Shown one piece after another: positions 35,440-44,253 of a stretch of DNA of 64,000 bases. Each line of letters opens with the position of its first letter. The first letter of the stretch is position 1. This stretch comes from Nocardia amamiensis (GTDB lineage: Bacteria; Actinomycetota; Actinomycetes; Mycobacteriales; Mycobacteriaceae): contig NZ_JADLQX010000008.1 in assembly GCF_015477605.1 (NCBI RefSeq), forward strand, positions 1 to 64,000, in the 5' to 3' direction. Below the pieces are notes generated by a model. It had not been told where the DNA came from and did no database searches. It worked only from the letters and a program-made list of their open reading frames with translations. The position numbers and the translations under genes were made by a program.

Positions 35440-35832
35440 GTGGCGCGAGGGACGGTGGATCCAGCGGAGATGCGGGCGGCGGTGGCGGCGGTGAGCGAGT
35501 GGCTGCGCGACGAGTCGGCGGGCGCGCCCGCTCGCACCGAACTCGCGGCGGCGGTGCGAACCACGGCGCGGTCGCTGGCGGCCTCGGCCCCGGGGCACTC
35601 GGTGGAGGTGCGGGTCCCGCCGTTCGTCGCGGTGCAGTGCGTCGAGGGCCCGCGGCACACCAGGGGCACGCCGCCGAACGTAGTGGAGACCGACCCCCGG
35701 ACGTGGCTGCTCCTGGCCACCGGCCTGCTCGACTTCGACGCCGCGGTCGACTCGGGCGCGGTCAGCGCTTCCGGAACCCGCGCGGCCGAAATAGGCCACT
35801 GGCTGCCGATCACCCGCGCTGCGCCTGCATAA
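35440..35832 (+). CDS. Sterol-carrier-like protein (Rv0807 type)
   Basis: The 130-residue protein resembles the actinobacterial sterol carrier family protein found just before purF in mycobacteria (Rv0807). Features are VRVPPFVAVQCVEGPRHTRG, PPNVVETDPRTWLLLATG and the C-terminal GTRAAEIGHWLP. The chosen start is GTG 35440 with AAGG nine bases upstream; GTG 35410 is possible. No ligand is known. It is separated from the serine hydrolase by about 107 bases and converges with the acyl-CoA-dehydrogenase-like gene. Confidence 0.75.
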   Translation: MARGTVDPAEMRAAVAAVSEWLRDESAGAPARTELAAAVRTTARSLAASAPGHSVEVRVPPFVAVQCVEGPRHTRGTPPNVVETDPRTWLLLATGLLDFDAAVDSGAVSASGTRAAEIGHWLPITRAAPA

Positions 35833-35973
35833 CTCCCGCGCCACCTCTGGGTGCGCGACCCACCTTGCGGCGGACTGCGCGCGTGCCGCCGACTCCGGGG
35901 CCTGTCGCGATTGGCTGGGAGTGATGCTTTCGATGGCCTAGCCGCCGCGCCCAGACGCGTGGCCTTGTCATGC

Positions 35974-36987
35974 TCAGGGCTTGCTCGTAAACCGTTCGAG
36001 CAGCGCGGTCTTGATGCCGGGCCGAGAGCCGAAGACGAGCGTGAACGCCGCCTCGCGCAAGGAGCGTTCGGCGAGCGTGCCGCGGGTGATCGCGCTGCTG
36101 CCGGTGGCGGTGAACAGGGCTGACGCGGCACGCATCGCCAGTTCGGAGGCCCGAGCGCGCGCGAGGTTGACATCGGTTCTCCCGCTGAGCGAGGCGTCCA
36201 GCTCAGTGCGGATACCACCGCGCTCCGCGGCGAGCGCGGTGGTATCGATGCCGAGCTGATCGAGCTCGGCGATGCAGCGGCGCACGATCCCGAGCGCGAG
36301 CGAACCGTTGCGCCACGCCGCCACGACGAACGACGCGTGGAACGATTTCAGCGAAAGGCGGTTGTCCACCGCCGAATCCGGCACGCGCAGGCCGTCGAAC
36401 CGCGCGGTCACGGTGCGGCTGGCGTCCGCGGCGGTCAGCGGTATCGGCCGCACCGACAGCCGCGCGCTCTCCTCGGCGGGCACGATCACGCTGATCAGCG
36501 ACTGGTCGTCGGCAGCGTCCCGCGCGACCACGCCGACCACGTCCACCATGCCCCATCCGGTGATGAACGGCGCCTTCCCCTCGATGACGAACCCGCCGTC
36601 CATCCGGTGCGCGACGAGTGCGGGTTGCTCGGCCGCACCCGCATAGGTCACCCCGGACCGCACCCGGCCCGCCCTCAGGTCCGCGCTGAAGCGCTCGCGC
36701 AGTGCGACATTCGGTGAGGTCGCCACCCGGCGGGCCACCCCGAGATGCTGCGCCCAGACGAACGACGTGGCCAGGCAGCCCGCCACGAGCATCTCACCGA
36801 CCTCGGTGAATGCGGCCAGATCCACGTCCTCCCGCATCGAGATGCCGTAGAACCCCGCCTGGGCCAGCGCGTCGAAATGCGCTCGCGGTATCTCGCCGGC
36901 ACGGTCGACGGCGCTCGCGTGCGGCGCGAGCACCTCGTCGGTCAGTCGGCGGGCCCGTTCGATCCACGAAGTCACGTCGACCATCAT
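35974..36987 (-). CDS. Acyl-CoA dehydrogenase-fold flavoprotein
   Basis: The 337-residue protein has the acyl-CoA dehydrogenase layout: an N-terminal helical domain, a middle beta domain (VTYAGAAEQPALVAHRMDGG, FITGWGMVDVVGVVARD) and a helical C-terminus (LFTATGSSAITRGTLAER). The usual catalytic Glu is not evident. Some segments resemble the DszC/SfnB-like flavin monooxygenase branch, so either a dehydrogenase or a monooxygenase is possible. The start is at 36987, 17 bases after the stop of the DUF3533 gene, so the two are probably co-transcribed. Confidence 0.75.
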   Translation of the reverse strand: MMVDVTSWIERARRLTDEVLAPHASAVDRAGEIPRAHFDALAQAGFYGISMREDVDLAAFTEVGEMLVAGCLATSFVWAQHLGVARRVATSPNVALRERFSADLRAGRVRSGVTYAGAAEQPALVAHRMDGGFVIEGKAPFITGWGMVDVVGVVARDAADDQSLISVIVPAEESARLSVRPIPLTAADASRTVTARFDGLRVPDSAVDNRLSLKSFHASFVVAAWRNGSLALGIVRRCIAELDQLGIDTTALAAERGGIRTELDASLSGRTDVNLARARASELAMRAASALFTATGSSAITRGTLAERSLREAAFTLVFGSRPGIKTALLERFTSKP

Positions 36988-37003
36988 TCCGGCCGCGGGC
37001 CGC

Positions 37004-38350
37004 TCACGCTTGGACGCGGTTGCGCCGCTCCAGCCCCTTGCGGTCGTAGAAGCGGGTGACCACCGCGCCGAACACCAGCCCGATCGCGAGCCCGAGCACC
37101 GCCATCCACACCCCACGAGTGAGTCCGGCGTCGAAGCTCGCGTCGAAGTACAGAATCGACCGCACGCCGAGGAACACCTGGTGCATCGGCTCGAACGAGG
37201 CCAGCCAGCCGAAGTACCGCGGCGTCGCCTCGATCGGCACGGTGCCGCCGGAGGACGGCAGGCCCAGGATGACGAACAGGATCAGGTTCACCAGCAACCC
37301 CGCCGACCCGATCGCCGCCAGCATGGACAGCCCGGTCACGCCCACCGCGATCATGGCCAGCGCGCTGTAGAGGAACAGTGCGAGCGGATTGTCGATCGGC
37401 ATGTCCAGCAGCGTGCCGACGATCAGGAAGACGCCGGCGACCAGGTTCGCCGCCAGCACCAGCACGCCCCACTTGATCAGCAGCGTCGTGAACCGGGAGA
37501 TCGGCGTCGGCGGATAGTGCACGTACCACGGTCCGTACTCGGTGGGCACGAAACCGAGCTGGGCGTCGATCATGGTGTGGATGACCATCGCGCCGACCAC
37601 TCCGGCCAGCAGCAACAGCAGCGCGTAGAAGAACGCGGTGAGGCCTTGACCGCTGCCGTCGGGCAACGGGTGGTACTGCTGCACGACTACCTGGACCGGC
37701 GAGGCGAGCGCGACCTTGGTCGCGCCGGACAATTCGGGCGCGGGCGGGCCGCCGGGCCGTGGCGCCAGCTGCGCGTTGACCTGATCGGTCAGCTGCCTGC
37801 CGACCTCCTTGTTCACCTCGGTCAGCGCCTGGTCGCCGATCCGGAGCACGATCGCGGTGCCGAACGCGCCCGTGCGCGGGTTGGTCTGCACCGTGATGAT
37901 GGGCCGCTGGATGTCACCCGGTATGACGCTGCCCACACCGAGAATGCCGAGACGCTTGCTGAAGTCGCTGGGGATGACGATCGCGCCGTAGACCTGCCCG
38001 GTCTGCATCTGCCGCTCCGCCTCGCTGATGCCGATCACGCGCAGGTCGACCTTGTCGGACGGCACGCGTTGCGTCAGCGCTTCGGTGATCTGGTTGCCGA
38101 AGTTCACCTGCCTGCGCTCGTCCCCGCTGCCGATGACGTCCCCGACGTCCTGGTTGACCAGCGCGACGGGGAAATCGTGCAGGTTCTGCTCCGGATCGAC
38201 GACGTAGTCGAGGTACATGATGCCGAGCAGCGCGGTCAGCAGGGTCAGCACGGTGAGGGGGAACAGCACCATTCGAGGCCATGGCCTGCGGTCCCGGGGC
38301 GTGTCCGACCCCGGCTTCTGCACGTCGTCCGCCGTTGTCACGCTGCGCAC
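37004..38350 (-). CDS. YhgE/Pip-like DUF3533 membrane protein
   Basis: The protein of about 448 residues has one N-terminal membrane helix (FPLTVLTLLTALLGIMYLDY), a large outside domain (VALVNQDVG, YGAIVIPSDFSKRL) and a C-terminal block of about five helices. This is the layout of DUF3533 and YhgE/Pip proteins, related to ABC-2-type permeases but without an ATPase. FPVALVNQD is typical of the family. The start is GTG 38350, or GTG 38341; the longer frame would run into purF. The role is unknown; export-linked functions are suggested for the family. Confidence 0.8.
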   Translation of the reverse strand: MRSVTTADDVQKPGSDTPRDRRPWPRMVLFPLTVLTLLTALLGIMYLDYVVDPEQNLHDFPVALVNQDVGDVIGSGDERRQVNFGNQITEALTQRVPSDKVDLRVIGISEAERQMQTGQVYGAIVIPSDFSKRLGILGVGSVIPGDIQRPIITVQTNPRTGAFGTAIVLRIGDQALTEVNKEVGRQLTDQVNAQLAPRPGGPPAPELSGATKVALASPVQVVVQQYHPLPDGSGQGLTAFFYALLLLLAGVVGAMVIHTMIDAQLGFVPTEYGPWYVHYPPTPISRFTTLLIKWGVLVLAANLVAGVFLIVGTLLDMPIDNPLALFLYSALAMIAVGVTGLSMLAAIGSAGLLVNLILFVILGLPSSGGTVPIEATPRYFGWLASFEPMHQVFLGVRSILYFDASFDAGLTRGVWMAVLGLAIGLVFGAVVTRFYDRKGLERRNRVQA

Positions 38351-38488
38351 GGTAACAGCTGACGGTGGCGAAAATCCGTAGCTTCGGTCATCCCGAATTG
38401 CTGCTCGGATGCGGTGGCGGTGCGAACGCACAGGCGTGCACCCGTAGAATGAAATCTGCCCCCAGCCCGCCCGAACAGGGAGCAAACG

Positions 38489-40081
38489 GTGACCAACGCC
38501 GAACTGCCGGTCGACAGCACTTCCGCCACCTCGTTTTCCGCCCCGGACGCCGACGAGAACGAGCCGCGCGAGGAGTGCGGTGTCTTCGGAGTCTGGGCGC
38601 CGAGCGAAGAAGTGGCCAAGCTCACGTATTACGGCCTGTACGCATTGCAGCACCGCGGGCAGGAGGCGGCGGGCATCGCGGTGTCGGACGGCTCGCAGAT
38701 CCTGGTCTTCAAGGATCTCGGTCTGGTCAGCCAGGTATTCGACGAGCAGACCTTGGCCGCCATGCCCGGTCACATCGCCGTAGGCCACTGTCGCTACTCA
38801 ACTACTGGCGGGGTGACCTGGGAGAACGCCCAGCCCATCTTCCGTACCACCGCGGTCGGTTCCGGACTCGCGCTGGGGCACAACGGAAATCTCGTCAACA
38901 CCGCCGAATTGGCCGGTCGCGCACGTGAACTCGGTCTGCTCGGCGCTTCGGTGCGCGGCGGCCGTCCGCAGCCCGCCGCGGCGACCTCCGACTCCGACGT
39001 GGTCACGGCCCTGCTCGCGCACGCCGCGGCCGATTCCAGCATCGAGCAGGCCGCGATGGAGCTGCTGCCCACGCTGAAGGGCGCGTTCTGCCTGACCTTC
39101 ATGGACGAGCACACCCTCTACGCGGCGCGCGACCCGCACGGCGTGCGCCCGCTGTGCCTGGGCAGGCTGGAGCGTGGCTGGGTCGTTGCCAGTGAGACCG
39201 CCGCGCTGGACATCGTCGGCGCCGCCTTCGTCCGGGAGATCGAGCCCGGCGAACTGCTGGCGATCGACGCCGACGGTGTGCGCTCGATGCGTTTCGCCAA
39301 CCCGGAGCCCAAGGGCTGTGTCTTCGAGTACGTCTACCTGGCCAGGCCGGACAGCACGATCGCGGGCCGGTCGGTGCACGCCACCCGGGTGGAGATCGGC
39401 CGCCGTCTGGCGAAGGAGCATCCGGTCGAGGCGGATCTGGTGATCCCGGTTCCCGAGTCGGGCACGCCGGCCGCGGTCGGCTACGCGCAGGGGTCGGGTG
39501 TGCCCTACGGCCAAGGCCTGATGAAGAACGCCTATGTGGGGCGCACGTTCATCCAGCCGAGCCAGACCATTCGTCAGCTGGGCATCCGGCTGAAGCTGAA
39601 CCCGCTGCGTGAAGTCATCCGTGGCAAGCGCTTGATCGTCGTGGACGACTCGATCGTGCGCGGCAACACCCAGCGCGCGCTGGTCCGTATGCTGCGCGAG
39701 GCCGGCGCGCTGGAGATCCACGTGCGGATCGCCTCGCCGCCGGTGAAATGGCCGTGCTTCTACGGCATCGACTTCGCCTCGCGCGCGGAGCTGATCGCCA
39801 ACGGCGCCGGTACCGAGAACGATGTCGCGGACATGGTGGAGGGCGTGCGCCGGTCGATCGGCGCCGACAGCCTCGGCTACATCTCCATCGAGGGGATGAT
39901 CGCCGCGACCGAGCAGCCGCGCTCCCGGCTGTGCTCGGCGTGCTTCGACGGCGACTATCCGATCCCGCTGCCCACCGAGGCGGCCATCGGGAAGAACGTG
40001 CTCGAGGGCATGCTGACCGGACAGTCGGAGGCAGTGCTGTTGAGCGAGAACGCGAATGCGAGTGCCCTGAGCCGTCCGTGA
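38489..40081 (+). CDS. purF: Amidophosphoribosyltransferase
   Basis: The first committed enzyme of purine synthesis (530 residues) transfers glutamine ammonia to PRPP. The nucleophile is Cys30 in EECGVFGVW, so a 29-residue propeptide must be removed. The PRPP loop VVDDSIVRGNT and the cysteines around SRLCSACFDG indicate the Fe-S, B. subtilis-type enzyme. The start is GTG 38489 with AGGGAGC upstream. It is divergent from the DUF3533 gene. Confidence 0.97.
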   Translation: MTNAELPVDSTSATSFSAPDADENEPREECGVFGVWAPSEEVAKLTYYGLYALQHRGQEAAGIAVSDGSQILVFKDLGLVSQVFDEQTLAAMPGHIAVGHCRYSTTGGVTWENAQPIFRTTAVGSGLALGHNGNLVNTAELAGRARELGLLGASVRGGRPQPAAATSDSDVVTALLAHAAADSSIEQAAMELLPTLKGAFCLTFMDEHTLYAARDPHGVRPLCLGRLERGWVVASETAALDIVGAAFVREIEPGELLAIDADGVRSMRFANPEPKGCVFEYVYLARPDSTIAGRSVHATRVEIGRRLAKEHPVEADLVIPVPESGTPAAVGYAQGSGVPYGQGLMKNAYVGRTFIQPSQTIRQLGIRLKLNPLREVIRGKRLIVVDDSIVRGNTQRALVRMLREAGALEIHVRIASPPVKWPCFYGIDFASRAELIANGAGTENDVADMVEGVRRSIGADSLGYISIEGMIAATEQPRSRLCSACFDGDYPIPLPTEAAIGKNVLEGMLTGQSEAVLLSENANASALSRP

Positions 40082-40442
40082 ACGCGGACGATGGCTGATC
40101 GCCTCGGCCACTCGTGCCGGTGGCGCCCCTCTCGCCGAGAGTTGCCGGACACAACCTCGGTGGCCGGTTGGTGGTTTCGTTCGGTGACTCCTTGGGTACA
40201 GTTTTCGACTGTCGTGCACCGTGATGTGGCGTACTCGAGACATTGCCTTCCAGGGTCTCCAGCAATCCTGGACGTACGACCGGTTTTTCGGCCGCGTCAT
40301 GGCCGCGAGGCATAACACCTGCTGACGACGCGGCTGTTTTTCTTCGAAAACGTAACGTGCCGAAAATGCTTCGTAGGTACGGTGCCGATCAGATCGGAAG
40401 TTCACCCGTGTCCGCACCGGGCCTGCGATCCAGGGGAACGCG
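40082..40442. other. Intergenic region after purF
   Basis: No gene is supported. It must contain the purF transcript end and the promoter of the ABC importer operon. A short inverted repeat, GTTTT-TCTTCG-AAAAC, occurs near 40337-40352 but is too weak to call a terminator. Confidence 0.35.
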
Positions 40443-42080
40443 GTGCGGCGCTCGAGAAGTGGGGCCGTGATGAGGGATTCGAGGATTGGACGACGGACCG
40501 GGGCGCGAACCATCGCGGCCGTCGGCCTGGTGGCGTTGGCGGCGTCGATGGTGGCGGGCTGTGGTTCCGGAAGAACCGGCGACGGCGGCGGCGCCGGATT
40601 GGTGGCGGGCACCACCGACAAGATCTTTTCGCTCGACCCGGCGGCCGCCTACGACAACGGGTCGCTGGTCGCCGAAACGCAGATCTACCAATACCTGCTC
40701 AATTTCGCACCCGGCGACGCGACCCCGCGGCCGGACGCGGCGCAGAAGTGCGAGTTCACCGCGCCGACGGTGTACACCTGCACCTTGAAAGAGGGCCTGA
40801 AGTTCGCCAACGGCAACCCGTTGACCGCGACCAGCGTCAAGTTCTCCTTCGACCGGATGCTGCGGATCAACGATCCGAACGGTCCCGCGTCGCTGCTCGG
40901 CAACCTGGAGAAGACCGACGTCGTCGACCCACGCACCGTCGCGTTCACGCTGAAGGTCGCCGACGACCAGACCTTCCCCGCCATCCTGCCCACCCAGGCC
41001 GGACCGATCGTCGACGAGAAGGTGTACGCGCCCGACAAGGTGATGGCGGACGACGAGGTGGTGCGGGCCAAGGGCTACTCCGGCCCGTACACCATCGCGA
41101 GCTACGACAAGAACAAGCTGGTCGAGTACCAGGCGTTCGCCGACTACAACGGCATTCTCGGCACCCCGAGAACCAAGACGGTGTCGACCAAGTACTACGC
41201 CACCACCGACAACATGAAGCTGGACCTGCAGAACGGGTCGCTCGACGTCGGATACCGGTCCTTCACGCCCACCGATATCGAATCGCTGCGGGGCGACAGC
41301 AAGGTCACCGTGCACGAGGGTCCCGGCGGCGAGCTGCGCTACATCGTGTTCAACCTGAACACCATGCCGGGCGGCACGCCGGAGCAGAAGCTGGCCGTAC
41401 GCAAGGCCGTCGCCGCCACCGTCGACCGGGCGGCGCTGGCCGACGGCGTCTACAAGAACACCTATCTGCCCGCGTATTCGTCCGTGCCGCAGGGCATGCC
41501 GGGCGCGGCGGAGCCGTTCAAGGAGATCTACGGCGCTGCGCCGAACAAGGACCGGGCCGCGAAGTTCCTCGCCGACGCCGGTGTCGCGACGCCGGTCGAG
41601 CTCAACCTGCAATACAACCCGGACCACTACGGCTCCAGCAGCTCCGAGGAATACGCGGCGATCAAGTCGCAGCTGGAGGCCACCGGGCTGTTCCGGGTCA
41701 ACCTGCAATCCACCGAGTGGGTCACCTACCAGAGGGAACGTGCGCGCGACGCGTATCCGCTCTACCAGTTCGGTTGGTTCCCGGATTTCCCGGACCCGGA
41801 CAACTACCTGAGTCCTTTCTTCGGTCCGAACAACTTCTTGCAGTCGCATTTCGAGGACCCGGGCATCTCCGCGCAGTTGATCGCGGAGTCGACCCAGCCC
41901 GACAAGGACAAGCGGATGGAGCAGATCAGGCAGGTGCAGCGTGATCTGGCGCAGAACTTCCTGCCGATCGTCCCGCTGCTGTCCGGCAAGCAGATCGCGG
42001 TCTCGGGCAACGACGTGCAGGGCGTCGAGCAGACGCTCGACTCGTCGTTCAAGTTCCGCTATACGGTGCTGAGCAAGTGA
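40443..42080 (+). CDS. Peptide-type ABC substrate-binding lipoprotein
   Basis: This 545-residue SBP_bac_5-family binding protein has a signal peptide ending in the lipobox ASMVAGCGSG, so it should be attached to the outer face of the membrane. The body has typical segments: FSLDPAAAYDNGSLV, CTLKEGLKFANGNPLTATSVKFSFDR and FGWFPDFPDPDNYLSPFF. Likely ligands are peptides or other solutes; specificity is not readable. GTG 40443 has AGGGGA at good spacing, and ATG 40470 is an alternative. It is the first gene of a four-gene importer operon with overlapping stops and starts. Confidence 0.9.
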   Translation: MRRSRSGAVMRDSRIGRRTGARTIAAVGLVALAASMVAGCGSGRTGDGGGAGLVAGTTDKIFSLDPAAAYDNGSLVAETQIYQYLLNFAPGDATPRPDAAQKCEFTAPTVYTCTLKEGLKFANGNPLTATSVKFSFDRMLRINDPNGPASLLGNLEKTDVVDPRTVAFTLKVADDQTFPAILPTQAGPIVDEKVYAPDKVMADDEVVRAKGYSGPYTIASYDKNKLVEYQAFADYNGILGTPRTKTVSTKYYATTDNMKLDLQNGSLDVGYRSFTPTDIESLRGDSKVTVHEGPGGELRYIVFNLNTMPGGTPEQKLAVRKAVAATVDRAALADGVYKNTYLPAYSSVPQGMPGAAEPFKEIYGAAPNKDRAAKFLADAGVATPVELNLQYNPDHYGSSSSEEYAAIKSQLEATGLFRVNLQSTEWVTYQRERARDAYPLYQFGWFPDFPDPDNYLSPFFGPNNFLQSHFEDPGISAQLIAESTQPDKDKRMEQIRQVQRDLAQNFLPIVPLLSGKQIAVSGNDVQGVEQTLDSSFKFRYTVLSK

Positions 42081-43207
42081 GTTCCGGCGACACTGCCGGG
42101 CCAGGGGCGACAGCGCCGGATACGGCGCCGGCCCCGGCCCGGCGCTCGGGCTTGCCGCGAACGGCCAAGGGCGGTGACGATTCTCGGCACTCGGCCCTGC
42201 TGCGCTACCTGGGTGTGCGCCTGCTGCTGATTCCGGTGACCGCGTGGATCCTGGTGACGGTCGTGTTCTTCCTGATGCGCGTGGTCGGCGACCCGATCAG
42301 CGCCGCGATGGGCGGGCGCATGACGCAGCAGCAGATCGAGGCGCGCAAGGAGGCAGCCGGATTGAACCGGCCGATCCTGGCCCAGTACTGGGACTACCTC
42401 TCCGGGCTCATGCAGGGAGACCTCGGTCGTTCTCAGGACAACCGGGAGATCAGCGAGGTCGTCGTCACCTATGGCGCGGCCTCGCTGGAATTGGTGTGCT
42501 GGGCGCTGGTAGTCGCGTTCGCGATCGGCATCCCACTGGGGAGATACGCTGCGACCCACCGGGATTCGACCGCCGATACGGGGCTGCGGTTGCTGGCCAT
42601 CCTGTTCTACGCCGCGCCGGTGTTCTTCGTCGGCTTGCTGCTGAAGCTGGTGTTCGCGGTCGAGCTGGGCTGGTTGCCGGTGGCGGGCCGGGCCAGTACC
42701 AACGTCGAACTGCAGTTGCAGCACGTTTCGCCCAAGACCAACATCATGGTGATCGACGCGATCCTCTACGGCGACACCGGGTACCTGGTCGACGTGCTGA
42801 AACACGCCGTGCTGCCGGCCATCGCGCTCGGTTTGCTCACCGCGGGCATCTTCTTACGACTCGTGCGGATCAACCTGATCCAGACGCTGCGCGCCGACTA
42901 TGTGGACGCCGCCCGGGCACGTGGCCTGTCCCGCCGGGTCGTGACCGGGCGGCATGCCTTCCGCAACGCGATGATCCCGATCGTCACGGTGATGGGCATG
43001 CAGATCGCCATGATGCTCGGCGCCTCGGTGCTCACCGAGACGACGTTCGAATGGAAAGGGCTCGGCTACCAGCTCGCGTCGTACTTGTCGGCGCGGGACT
43101 TCATCGCCGTGCAGGGCATCGTCGCGTTCATCGCACTCATCGTGGCGGTGATGAGCTTCGTGGTGGACGTCCTGGTGGCGCTGATCGATCCGAGGGTGAG
43201 GTTCTGA
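42077..43207 (+). CDS. ABC importer permease, DppB/OppB type
   Basis: The 376-residue permease has six membrane helices after a Pro/Ala-rich N-terminal stretch (about 45 residues). The inner-loop EAA-like motif YVDAARARGLSRRVVTGRHAFRNAM contacts the ATPase. It forms the pore with the next gene product. GTG 42077 overlaps the upstream stop by four bases. Confidence 0.92.
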   Translation: MSSGDTAGPGATAPDTAPAPARRSGLPRTAKGGDDSRHSALLRYLGVRLLLIPVTAWILVTVVFFLMRVVGDPISAAMGGRMTQQQIEARKEAAGLNRPILAQYWDYLSGLMQGDLGRSQDNREISEVVVTYGAASLELVCWALVVAFAIGIPLGRYAATHRDSTADTGLRLLAILFYAAPVFFVGLLLKLVFAVELGWLPVAGRASTNVELQLQHVSPKTNIMVIDAILYGDTGYLVDVLKHAVLPAIALGLLTAGIFLRLVRINLIQTLRADYVDAARARGLSRRVVTGRHAFRNAMIPIVTVMGMQIAMMLGASVLTETTFEWKGLGYQLASYLSARDFIAVQGIVAFIALIVAVMSFVVDVLVALIDPRVRF

Positions 43208-44253
43208 TGACCGCTCCGGAATTGCTGAACGAACCGGTGCTCGCGCCGCCGGTGCCGCGCCGGGGCGTGCCCGGCCTGCGGTTGTTCTCGATGACCGCGG
43301 GATTGCAGCGCGCGACGCTGATCCTCGGGCTCGGCCTGGTCGGCGTCTTCGTGCTGGCCGCGCTCTTCGCGCCGCTGATCGCGCCGTACGGATTCGCCCA
43401 GAGCGCCGCAGATGGCGTCGATTTCGCCCGTCAGCAGGCGCCGTCGGCCGAGCATTGGTTCGGCACCTCGGTGCGTGGGGAAGACGTGTTCTCCAGGGTG
43501 ATCTACGGTGCGCGCACCGCGCTGTGGGTGATCACGATCTCGCTGGTGCTCTCGCTGCTGATCGGTGTGCCGCTCGGGTTGCTGTCCGGCTATGTCGGTC
43601 GCTGGCCGGATCGGGTGCTGGTGCTGTTCATGGACGCGATGTACGCCTTTCCGACGCTGCTGCTGGCGATCGTGGTGTCCATCGTGGTCGCGGGTGGGCG
43701 CTCGACGAGTCTGGGCGGTGTGCTGTCCGCCGCGGTGGCGATCACGGCGGTCTTCGTGCCGCAATACTTCCGGGTAGTGCGCAATGCGACGGTGGCGGTG
43801 AAGCAGGAGCCGTATGTCGACGCCGCACGGGTGACCGGCGCGTCGACGACCCGAATCCTGTTCCGGCACATCCTCGCCAACGTCACCCAGTCGCTGCCGG
43901 TGATCGTCACGTTGAACGGGTCGGAGGCCATCCTCACCCTGGCAGGTCTGGGCTTCCTCGGTTTCGGCATCGAACCGACGCAGGCCGCGGAATGGGGCTT
44001 CGACCTGAACAAGGCGCTGCCGGACGTATCCAACGGCATCTGGTGGACGGGCATCTTCCCCGGTGTCGCCATCGTGCTCGTCGTGCTGGGTATGACGCTG
44101 GTCGGCGAGAGCCTCAACGAAGTGCTCAACCCGGTCCTGCGCACGCGTCGGGCCGTCGGGACCGGCGCTGCCGCGAGTGCCGCCGCCGGGCAGCCCGAAA
44201 CCGTTCCGGTCGCGCAGGACGGAGTCGGTGGGAAGGACATGACCAATGCCTGA
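43207..44253 (+). CDS. ABC importer permease, DppC/OppC type
   Basis: The 348-residue permease carries the DppC signature: the extracellular AEHWFGTSVRGEDVFSRVIYG segment and the EAA motif YVDAARVTGASTTRILFRHIL. There are about six membrane helices. The ATG shares one base with the upstream TGA. The 3' end overlaps the ATPase gene by eight bases. Confidence 0.92.
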   Translation: MTAPELLNEPVLAPPVPRRGVPGLRLFSMTAGLQRATLILGLGLVGVFVLAALFAPLIAPYGFAQSAADGVDFARQQAPSAEHWFGTSVRGEDVFSRVIYGARTALWVITISLVLSLLIGVPLGLLSGYVGRWPDRVLVLFMDAMYAFPTLLLAIVVSIVVAGGRSTSLGGVLSAAVAITAVFVPQYFRVVRNATVAVKQEPYVDAARVTGASTTRILFRHILANVTQSLPVIVTLNGSEAILTLAGLGFLGFGIEPTQAAEWGFDLNKALPDVSNGIWWTGIFPGVAIVLVVLGMTLVGESLNEVLNPVLRTRRAVGTGAAASAAAGQPETVPVAQDGVGGKDMTNA